A program made the translations under genes and the position numbers. The notes under the pieces are model-generated. The model did not search any database. It was not told the origin of the DNA and saw nothing but the letters and a program-made list of their open reading frames with translations. 8,778 nt of DNA from Opitutia bacterium (lineage in GTDB: Bacteria > Verrucomicrobiota > Verrucomicrobiae > Opitutales > UBA953). The stretch lies in NCBI GenBank assembly GCA_947488485.1, contig CANKZO010000085.1:1-8778 (forward strand). Direction: 5' to 3'. Shown piece after piece: positions 1 through 4,660 of this stretch (its first letter is position 1; the number at the start of each line of letters is the position of its first letter).

Positions 1-54
1 GATAGCGGCTACTCGGAGAATCGCTTCAACCTGAGCCTCTCCAACTCGTTTTAG
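1..54 (+). CDS. C-terminal end of an outer-membrane beta-barrel protein (partial)
   Basis: Frame 1 is open from the window edge and ends at a TAG at 52-54, giving the last 17 residues of a protein whose body lies outside the window. The tail reads ENRFNLSLSNSF: alternating polar and hydrophobic residues ending in a terminal Phe. That is the usual signature of the last strand of outer-membrane beta-barrels recognised by the BAM complex, for example TonB-dependent receptors and porins. A Rho-independent terminator starts 45 bp further on and fits the end of this transcript. The family cannot be named from 17 residues; the outer-membrane assignment is inference from the terminal strand only. Confidence 0.5.
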   Translation, partial: DSGYSENRFNLSLSNSF

Positions 55-98
55 TCCCTGTTGGGTTTCATAGCATAGGATCGGCTGATATGAGCCGG

Positions 99-130
99 AA
101 GGGTCGCCTGGGCAGGCGGCCCTTTTTTAT
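99..130 (+). terminator. Rho-independent terminator of the upstream partial gene
   Basis: Stem GGGTCGCC pairs with GGCGGCCC (one T-G wobble) across the loop TGGGCA. The stem is extended by AA/TT and followed by a run of six T and then ATT. It lies 45 bp after the stop of the partial outer-membrane gene and is oriented for plus-strand transcription. Confidence 0.85.
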
Positions 131-160
131 TCCCCCTTATCCGTCGCCTCCGCTTCTCTA

Positions 161-191
161 GGTAGGGTCAGCACTGCGTGCTGACCTAGTT
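161..191 (+). repeat. Family C REP-like hairpin, copy 1
   Basis: A 31-bp unit starting GGTAGG, followed by the palindrome GTCAGCAC-TGC-GTGCTGAC and CTAGTT. An identical 31-bp copy lies at 2023-2053, so the pair brackets the dctA module. GTAG at the foot of a perfect 8-bp hairpin is the known layout of REP sequences used by RAYT proteins. Confidence 0.75.
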
Positions 192-198
192 GAATCGT

Positions 199-314
199 TT
201 CATTTCAGGTGACGGGTGGCAGCCCCGGGTGGCAGGTGGCAGAAAGAATCCATTCAAAGGGAAACCGGAGACCGGGATATTACCTCGGGCATGATTCATT
301 TCAGGTGACGGGTG
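199..314 (+). repeat. Direct repeat of 20 bp around a GGTGGC-rich stretch
   Basis: TTCATTTCAGGTGACGGGTG occurs at 199-218 and again at 295-314. Between them is a run of GGGTGGCAG-type units (216-242), which recurs at about 3614-3648 and in brief at 4461-4470, always just before the left arm of a family B element. No coding sequence is credible here. Confidence 0.6.
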
Positions 315-497
315 TCGGCCACGGTTGTCGGCCTTTCGGGAGTCAGCCGTTCAGCCATCAGCCGCCGGAACCTGGGTGCCAGCTGCCGATGGCCGAACGG
401 CCGGCCCCTGAACTCCCGATGCCTGTGCCCGTCACCCGACACCCGAAAATGTATATCCCCAGCCAATCATCCGGTCTCCCTATGGTGCCCCCTTTGA
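254..497 (+). repeat. Family B element, copy 1 (long-loop form)
   Basis: The left arm (254-275) begins TCAAAGGGAAACCGGAGACC. The right arm (471-497) begins CCGGTCTCCC and ends GCCCCCTTTGA, so the outer 8 bases and the inner GGAGACCGG/CCGGTCTCC blocks are inverted repeats of each other. The loop is about 195 bp and contains further palindromic DNA (GTGACGGGTGTCGG near 305-318 against CCGACACCCG near 437-446). It shares its right half and a following GCCTCTTCTGGCCAACCGAG-like tail with copies at 3661-3745 and 6793-6937. Confidence 0.65.
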
Positions 498-550
498 GCT
501 CTGCCTCTTCTGGCCAACCGAGCCTCTGAGCCTCCGGGCCTCTAGTGTTC

Positions 551-605
551 CGTGTGCCCCTTGTCCCCGTGTCACCGTGCCAGCATGTCCCCTCGCGCAA
601 GCGCG
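551..605 (+). repeat. Family D repeat, copy 1, at the dctA 3' end
   Basis: A CCCC/GTG-rich tract ending CATGTCCCCTCGCGC, with the hairpin CGCGC-AA-GCGCG at 594-605. Related copies are at 2245-2290 and 6995-7033, with a shortened one at 3784-3809. On the minus strand it reads hairpin, then GAGGGGACATGCTGGCACGG, beginning 17 nt after the dctA stop. No T-tract follows, so it is not a standard intrinsic terminator for dctA. Confidence 0.6.
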
Positions 606-622
606 TGTCCCCTCCGCAATTA

Positions 623-1873
623 CTAGCCCTCGCGTGCTACGCACGCTTCGCCCTTTTCCGCATCATACTCCCCGCTCCACTTCGCTATCACGAGCGTGGC
701 GACAGTATTACCGATGAAATTAGTGATGGCGCGGGCTTCCGACATGAACCGATCGACGCCGATGATCAGGGCGATACCGGCGACGGGAATCGAGCCGGTC
801 GTAGCCAAGGTCGCGGCGAGCGTGATGAAGCCGCTCCCGGTCACGCCGGCCGCGCCTTTGGAGGTCAGCAGTAATACCGCGAGGAGGGTGAGCTGCTGCG
901 TCAGCGTCATGGGGGTATCCGTCGCCTGCGCGATGAACAGCGCAGCCATCGTCAGGTAGATGCACGTGCCGTCCAGGTTGAAGGAATAGCCGGCGGGGAC
1001 GACGATGCCCACGACGGGCCGGGCGCACCCAGCCTTCTCCATCTTCTCCATCAGGCCGGGCAGGGCGGTCTCCGAGGACGACGTGCCGGCGACAATCAGG
1101 AGTTCTTCCTTCACGTAACGGAGCGTCCGTAGGAGGCTGAAACCGTTCGCCCGCATGATCGCGCCGAGTACGACGAAGATAAAGAGTCCGCAGGTGAGGT
1201 AGACGCACAGCATGAGCTGGCCGAGGTTTACCAAGGTGCCGATGCCGTATTTGCCGATGGTGAAGGCCATGGCCCCCGCGGCGGCGATGGGCGCGAGTTT
1301 GCAGACGATCGCTACCATGCCGAAGAAGACGCGGGCGATCTCGTGCAGAAGGTTGATGACGGGCCGTCCGTGGTCGCCGAGTCGTCCCAGGGCGAAACCG
1401 AAGAGCAGGGCGAGCAAAAGGACCTGCAGGATGTCACCTTCGGCGAAGGCGCTGACGAAGGTCTTCGGGATGAGGTGCAACAGGGTGTCGACCCAGCTCA
1501 GGCCCTGCGCGGCTTGCGCATAGCCCGCGGTGGCCTTGGTGTCCAGGGTCGCCGGGTCCGCATGGACTCCCGCGCCCGGGGTGAAGACATTCGCGACGAC
1601 GAGTCCGATGACCAGCGCCAGCGTGGTGACGACTTCGAAATAGATGAACGCCCGTAGGCCGACCTTGCCGGCTTTCTTGAGATCTCCCATGCCAGCCAAG
1701 CCGACCACGACGGTGGTGAAGATGATCGGCCCGATGAGCATCTTGATCAGGTTCACGAACGCATCGCCGAGCGGCTTCAGCTGCGCGCCGAAGTCCGGCC
1801 AGACATACCCGACGATCCCGCCCAAGATGATGCCGATCAGGACCTGGACGTAAAGATGGCGGAGCAGGCGCAT
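623..1873 (-). CDS. dctA: C4-dicarboxylate:cation symporter DctA
   Basis: The protein (416 aa) belongs to the DAACS (SLC1-like) family of inner-membrane secondary transporters. Close relatives take up succinate, fumarate and malate with protons or sodium. Family hallmarks appear in order: the [10 protein letters not shown] hairpin-1 motif (263-272), [18 protein letters not shown] (296-313), the hairpin-2 stretch [13 protein letters not shown] (337-349), and [18 protein letters not shown] (372-389) followed by the KWSGEYD tail. NLDGT-IYLTMAA and [10 protein letters not shown] match DctA better than the glutamate carrier GltP. Length is close to the usual 420-440. The ATG is the only reasonable start; no Shine-Dalgarno is visible. 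The last codons (EACVAREG) are encoded over the palindrome GCGTGC-TAC-GCACGC (632-646), so the extreme C-terminus may be recent repeat sequence. A tandem 12-bp repeat lies 70-115 bp upstream. Substrate range is inferred from the family. Confidence 0.93.
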   Translation of the reverse strand: MRLLRHLYVQVLIGIILGGIVGYVWPDFGAQLKPLGDAFVNLIKMLIGPIIFTTVVVGLAGMGDLKKAGKVGLRAFIYFEVVTTLALVIGLVVANVFTPGAGVHADPATLDTKATAGYAQAAQGLSWVDTLLHLIPKTFVSAFAEGDILQVLLLALLFGFALGRLGDHGRPVINLLHEIARVFFGMVAIVCKLAPIAAAGAMAFTIGKYGIGTLVNLGQLMLCVYLTCGLFIFVVLGAIMRANGFSLLRTLRYVKEELLIVAGTSSSETALPGLMEKMEKAGCARPVVGIVVPAGYSFNLDGTCIYLTMAALFIAQATDTPMTLTQQLTLLAVLLLTSKGAAGVTGSGFITLAATLATTGSIPVAGIALIIGVDRFMSEARAITNFIGNTVATLVIAKWSGEYDAEKGEACVAREG

Positions 1874-1941
1874 GGGGTTATCCGAGGATTAGAGGACCCG
1901 AAGGCCCGAGGCAAGGAGGGGAAGGGGGGTGATGCAGAAAG

Positions 1942-1989
1942 GAGGACTGAATAGAGGACTGCGTTGAGGGCTGAATGGAGGACTGCGTG
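1942..1989. repeat. Four tandem 12-bp repeats upstream of dctA
   Basis: Units are GAGGACTGAATA, GAGGACTGCGTT, GAGGGCTGAATG and GAGGACTGCGTG, which can also be read as two 24-bp units. They sit about 69-116 bp upstream of the dctA ATG, where regulator sites would be expected. A related GAGGAC occurs nearer the gene at about 1890. Regulatory function is a guess. Confidence 0.7.
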
Positions 1990-2022
1990 GATAATCCAAA
2001 CCCGTTAGCCCGGATGTCTCGA

Positions 2023-2053
2023 GGTAGGGTCAGCACTGCGTGCTGACCTAGTT
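2023..2053 (+). repeat. Family C REP-like hairpin, copy 2
   Basis: Identical over 31 bp to 161-191: GGTAGG, then an 8-bp-arm hairpin with loop TGC, then CTAGTT. It has the same orientation as copy 1. Both are preceded by short C/T-rich DNA and followed by A/B/D mosaic sequence. Confidence 0.75.
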
Positions 2054-2065
2054 GTCTCTGCCTTG

Positions 2066-2119
2066 GGTAGGGATGACCGGCCCGGTCATCCGCGGGCGCG
2101 CGGGCCGCACGCCCCTACC
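2066..2119 (+). repeat. Family A bipartite REP (BIME-like), short form
   Basis: Bounded by GGTAGGG and CCCTACC. Left hairpin arms are GGATGACCGG and CCGGTCATCC; the second, GC-rich hairpin is formed by GGGCGCGCGG and the following CCGCACGCCC with one mismatch. The same sequence recurs at 4522, 6834, 7906, 8531 and 8595. Here it lies immediately before the right arm of a family B element. Confidence 0.85.
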
Positions 2120-2140
2120 TTTGATGCCCCCAGCCAACCG

Positions 2141-2167
2141 CCGGTCTCCCCATGGTGCCCCCTTTGA
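2141..2167 (+). repeat. Family B right arm without its left arm
   Basis: CCGGTCTCCCCATGGTGCCC followed by CCTTTGA matches the right arm of the complete B elements, including the preceding CCCAGCCAA. The matching left arm (TCAAAGGGAAACC) is absent; its place is taken by the A element and a C element. Confidence 0.7.
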
Positions 2168-2182
2168 GTTCTGTATCTCACT

Positions 2183-2228
2183 TTTGCACCTTTGCACAGG
2201 AGCTCCGCTCCGATTTGCACCTTTGCAC
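2183..2228 (+). repeat. 15-bp direct repeats flanking a small hairpin
   Basis: TTTGCACCTTTGCAC is present at 2183-2197 and 2214-2228. The 16 bp between them include GGAGC-TCC-GCTCC. This stretch is not found in the other B/D mosaics and replaces the CTGTTCAACCGAGCCTCTG segment seen in them. Confidence 0.7.
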
Positions 2229-2244
2229 GGCCTCTTTGCCTCTC

Positions 2245-2290
2245 CCGTGTCCCCATGTCCCCGTGCCAGCATGTCCCCTCGCGCTAGCGC
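2245..2290 (+). repeat. Family D repeat, copy 2, at the vWA-like gene 3' end
   Basis: Begins CCGTGTCCCCATGTCCCCGT, continues GCCAGCATGTCCCCTC and ends in the palindrome GCGCTAGCGC (2281-2290). The palindrome lies one base after the stop codon of the minus-strand gene ending at 2292, so the repeat forms the start of its 3' UTR. Confidence 0.7.
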
Positions 2291-2291
2291 T

Positions 2292-3545
2292 CTACTTCTG
2301 CGCTGGCGCGCCGAAAATCCCACCCCTCGCCATCGTGACAATCTTCAGATCTCCGCCCGAGGCCGAGACACACCGACGATACAGCTCCTGCGGTTCACGC
2401 GAGGTCGAGAAGAGATAGAGTCGCGGAGCCTTCCGGTCCTGCGCGGTCGCGAAGGTCCGGATCCAGCGCGTCTCCCAGGCTTTCTCGGCTTCGGTCCGTA
2501 GGTCGGTCGGCGGCCGCATATCCGCGTCGAAGACGATCGAGGGCTTCACTTCGCCGATCGTCCGCCACTGGATGATGCCGTCCTCGAAGTCGGAGAACAC
2601 GACGATGGCGTCGTATTGCTTCTGGTTGAGCATGATGTCGATCCAGGCGCCGACCCCGCCGACGCGGAACTGGGCGTCCTTGCTGCCGAACATATTCCGT
2701 CCGGCCGGACTCAGTTTGTTCGGGTCCGTCGCCGGTGAGTCCCGTTTGCCGCCGCGTCGATCCATGTAGATCTGGTCGACGGTCGGGACGACGAGTTTCT
2801 GGTTGGGCCGCGATCCGAGGACTTCGCCGTCCTGGATGAAGTTGAAGACGCCGAAGTAGCGGTAGACGTCAGCGCTCGGGAACTGCTGCTTGATCTGCTT
2901 CTCGACCGCGGCGAAATACGGATTCATCGACGGCGAGCTGTCGAAATAGACGGCGATATTGGCGCCGGAGATCTTCATGCCCATGACGGCGCGTCCGGTG
3001 AAATTCTTGCCGCCCTTGCCTAGGCCCACGCCGCCGCCGATGCCGCCCCCGGCGCCACCACCGAAGCCTTTGGACGAAGCTGCAAGCGCCCCGAGCGCGC
3101 TGCGGCTCATGTCGGGCATCTCGGGGAGGGCGATCTGGGCCGACGCGCTCTTGGAAGTGATCTTGCTCGCGCTCTTGGTCAGGCTCTTAGGCGCGTTGGG
3201 TTTCTGCTTAGCCTTGGCTTGCACGGAGCGGTCGCCGCCGGACCCGCCGCCGGCACCGGTCGCGAAAGCATTCGGTTCTTTCTTCTGACTCGTGGTCACG
3301 GAGACGACCCAGGCCGTCGCGAGGAAAAGCAGCCCGCCATGGATCATGAGCGAGACCATCAGGCCCTGGCCGCCGAATTTCAGCCATCGACGAGCCCAAG
3401 CCGACATCCCACCAGGGACTTTGCTCGGCTCCGGTTCCGGCGCAGGCGCGGCGGTCGCCGGAACCTCATCCGCGGGCGGCGGGGGAGGCGGAGCGGCCGG
3501 CGTACGCGGACGCAGGCGGGGTGGCTGGGGCGGGGTGGAATCCAC
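2292..3545 (-). CDS. Membrane-anchored von Willebrand factor A-like protein
   Basis: The protein (417 aa) has a layered architecture. Residues 1-45 are rich in Pro and Ala (a run of seven Pro at about 19-24 and nearby). A single transmembrane helix lies at about 62-84 (LMVSLMIHGGLLFLATAWVV). A Ser/Lys/Ala-rich linker follows, then a glycine-rich hinge (161-179). The C-terminal domain resembles a vWA fold: strand IAVYF followed by DSSPS (D202, S204, S206), which fits the DxSxS metal site; VVFSDFEDG (315-323) fits a later MIDAS Asp; LYLFST (376-381) is a further strand. The topology suggests a cytoplasmic N-terminus and a periplasmic vWA domain, as in TonB-like or BatA-like proteins. The GTG start is the longest in frame; an internal Met47 would remove the Pro-rich part. 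Ligand and role are unknown. Its domain resembles the protein encoded at 3810-4370. Confidence 0.75.
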   Translation of the reverse strand: MDSTPPQPPRLRPRTPAAPPPPPPADEVPATAAPAPEPEPSKVPGGMSAWARRWLKFGGQGLMVSLMIHGGLLFLATAWVVSVTTSQKKEPNAFATGAGGGSGGDRSVQAKAKQKPNAPKSLTKSASKITSKSASAQIALPEMPDMSRSALGALAASSKGFGGGAGGGIGGGVGLGKGGKNFTGRAVMGMKISGANIAVYFDSSPSMNPYFAAVEKQIKQQFPSADVYRYFGVFNFIQDGEVLGSRPNQKLVVPTVDQIYMDRRGGKRDSPATDPNKLSPAGRNMFGSKDAQFRVGGVGAWIDIMLNQKQYDAIVVFSDFEDGIIQWRTIGEVKPSIVFDADMRPPTDLRTEAEKAWETRWIRTFATAQDRKAPRLYLFSTSREPQELYRRCVSASGGDLKIVTMARGGIFGAPAQK

Positions 3546-3560
3546 GGGGGAAGAAGGAGG

Positions 3561-3566
3561 AGTATA
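3561..3566 (-). promoter_or_regulatory. Possible -10 element (TATACT) before the vWA-like gene
   Basis: TTAATATACT on the minus strand is the only AT-rich patch near the gene. A start about 7 nt after it would leave a leader of roughly 8 nt before the GTG at 3545. No convincing -35 is seen at 17 bp, and the leader is C/T-rich without a Shine-Dalgarno. Confidence 0.3.
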
Positions 3567-3660
3567 TTAAGCCGGCGGGTAAGGAAAGGTTAAGCGACCA
3601 GAGCCCATTCTCGGGTGGCGGGTGGCAGCCCCGGGTGGCAGGTGGCAGGAAGGAATCCGC

Positions 3661-3745
3661 TCAAAGGGAAACCGGAAACCGGGATTAATGCTTCGGTCAT
3701 ATATCCCCAGCCAATCATCCGGTCTCCCCATGCTGCCCCCTTTGA
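3661..3745 (+). repeat. Family B element, copy 3 (short, without an A insert)
   Basis: Left arm 3661-3682 (TCAAAGGGAAACCGGAAACC) and right arm 3719-3745 (ending GCCCCCTTTGA) are separated by only 36 bp. It is preceded by the GGTGGC-rich segment 3614-3648 and followed by the CTGTTCAACCGAGCCTCTGA tail. It looks like the empty version of the copy at 6793-6937, which holds an A element in the same place. Confidence 0.7.
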
Positions 3746-3783
3746 GATCCGCCTCTCCTGTTCAACCGAGCCTCTGAGCCTGC

Positions 3784-3809
3784 GTGCCCCCCTCGCGGCT
3801 CTGCCGCGC
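3784..3809 (+). repeat. Truncated family D repeat with a 3'-UTR hairpin
   Basis: GTGCCCCCCTCG followed by the perfect hairpin CGCGGC-TCT-GCCGCG (3794-3808). On the minus strand the hairpin begins within two bases of the TAA of the gene ending at 3810 and is followed by GAGGGG, the same arrangement as at 2281-2290. No T-tract is present. Confidence 0.55.
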
Positions 3810-4370
3810 TTACTCATAACTCCCGTTCGCGCCCACCGTCAGCTTGCGATATGAACCGCCGGAAAGCTCGGTCAGCTTGATGAGATCATCAGACGGTTTC
3901 TTGTCGGTCGAGAGAAGCACCAGTTTGATGGCCTTATGTTTCTCGCTCGGAGTGAATTTCTCGACCCAGTATTTCAGGGATTGTTCGTATTCCTCTCCCG
4001 CGAGTTGCACCGAAGAATCCCTGAAATTACTAACGATGACCAGTGTGTCGTGGCCGATTTCCAAGAGGACATCCTGTCTGGTACCGAAGAGCATCTGATA
4101 GGCGACGGTGTTGCGATCAACATTTTTATCCACGCTTGAGTATCGAGGGTACGCGCTCGGGTATGCTTTGCCGATGAGTGCGTCGAAGAGGGGGCGATCG
4201 CCGACCCGCGTGTTAACGAGGATCAGGGTTTGCGCGTGCTTCAGCTCGTGCTTCGGTTTGGCCGAAGGTTCTTTGCGGGGGCGGGACTTGTCGTCCTGAG
4301 CGGCGTGACTGAGAGCGGTCAAAGAGATGAGAAAAGCCAAACCATAGGCCGCGTGGGAGGGGATTCTCAT
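3810..4370 (-). CDS. Exported vWA-like protein with a degenerate metal site
   Basis: The chosen ATG (4370) gives 186 aa starting with a typical signal peptide (MRIPSHAAYGLAFLISLTAL, then SHAA as a likely cleavage site near residue 24). Frame extension further upstream would add 38 residues of repeat-derived sequence before the signal peptide and is not credible. A Lys-rich linker (29-44) precedes a domain with strands TLILVN (48-53), TLVIVSNF (109-116) and IKLVLLST (148-155). These align with IAVYFD, AIVVFSDF and PRLYLFST of the product of 2292-3545, as do KPSDDLIKLTELSGGS and EPQELYRRCVSASGGD. The Asp and Ser metal-site residues of the larger protein are not kept (NTRVG and SNF instead). I infer a periplasmic, diverged paralogue that has lost MIDAS chemistry. 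No named family is recognised. Confidence 0.7.
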   Translation of the reverse strand: MRIPSHAAYGLAFLISLTALSHAAQDDKSRPRKEPSAKPKHELKHAQTLILVNTRVGDRPLFDALIGKAYPSAYPRYSSVDKNVDRNTVAYQMLFGTRQDVLLEIGHDTLVIVSNFRDSSVQLAGEEYEQSLKYWVEKFTPSEKHKAIKLVLLSTDKKPSDDLIKLTELSGGSYRKLTVGANGSYE

Positions 4371-4376
4371 AGGGGT

Positions 4377-4382
4377 ATAATA
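4377..4382 (-). promoter_or_regulatory. Possible -10 element (TATTAT) at the exported protein gene
   Basis: On the minus strand CTTTTATTATACCCCTATG contains TATTAT ending six bases before the ATG at 4370. A transcript starting at normal distance would be leaderless or nearly so. The -35 region is unclear, so this is a weak call supported mainly by local AT richness in GC-rich DNA. Confidence 0.35.
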
Positions 4383-4480
4383 AAAGTATGACGCAGCTCC
4401 CCGTTTAAGGAAGGACCATTGTCGTGAGGGCAAAGCCTCATCAGCAGGCTGACGATTCGAGGTGGCAGGAATAATTGAGC

Positions 4481-4502
4481 TCAAAGGGAAACCGGAAACC
4501 GG
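4481..4502 (+). repeat. Family B left arm without its right arm
   Basis: TCAAAGGGAAACCGGAAACC, preceded by GGTGGCAGG (4461-4469) and followed by GGAATTAATGCTGCGGCCTT and then the A element at 4522. The same left flank and A junction occur at 6793-6834. The expected right arm (CCGGTCTCCC to CCCTTTGA) is missing; a GCCCTA hexamer tract follows instead. Confidence 0.65.
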
Positions 4503-4521
4503 AATTAATGCTGCGGCCTTT

Positions 4522-4575
4522 GGTAGGGATGACCGGCCCGGTCATCCATGGGCGCGCGGGCCGCACGCCCCTACC
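4522..4575 (+). repeat. Family A bipartite REP, short form, inside a half B element
   Basis: GGTAGGGATGACCGGCCCGG to GCCCCTACC, differing from the 2066 copy only in the linker (ATG where the other has GCG). Both hairpins are retained. Confidence 0.85.
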
Positions 4576-4592
4576 TGGTGCCTCTCGCATTA

Positions 4593-4619
4593 CTAGCCCT
4601 AGCCCTAGCCCGAGCCCTG
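4593..4619 (+). repeat. GCCCTA-type hexamer tract after the tgt fusion gene
   Basis: CTAGCC repeated three times, then CGAGCCCTG. On the minus strand (the sense of the tgt fusion) this is four GGG runs with 3-nt loops, a canonical G-quadruplex pattern about 20 nt beyond the stop codon. A near reverse complement lies on the other side of the gene at 6741-6768. Confidence 0.65.
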
Positions 4620-4630
4620 TCTCTAGTCCT

Positions 4631-4660
4631 GCACAGTTTTCACCCCTGTGAAAACTGTGC
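4631..4660 (-). repeat. Perfect 13-bp inverted repeat containing the tgt fusion stop codon
   Basis: GCACAGTTTTCAC pairs perfectly with GTGAAAACTGTGC across a 4-nt loop. The TGA at 4642-4640 lies in the 3' arm (minus strand), so the final residues HAQFSQG are encoded by the hairpin. No U-tract follows, so if it ends transcription it does so without the usual tail. Confidence 0.85.

Noticed and set aside
209..600. Possible small proteins in the 131-622 gap
   Set aside because: The reading frames follow the B and D repeat sequences, and equivalent frames are broken in other copies of the repeats.
720..1208. Other long frames inside dctA, the tgt fusion and the vWA-like gene, for example 720-1208, 5429-6058 and 7077-7943
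   Set aside because: They are shadows of genes with clear family motifs on another frame and have biased compositions (Arg/Asp- or Pro-rich) without recognisable domains.
4371..4484. In-frame extension of the exported vWA-like protein, adding 38 residues
   Set aside because: It would bury the signal peptide and starts inside the B left arm; the region also contains the likely -10 element.
4593..4619. Telomere-like array (CTAGCC/GGGCTA)
   Set aside because: It has only about four imperfect units and is internal to the chromosome segment, so a telomeric role has no support.
4631..4660. Standard intrinsic terminator for the tgt fusion
   Set aside because: The stem is perfect but on the minus strand it is followed by AGGACTAGAG, with no T-tract, and the stop codon is inside the stem.
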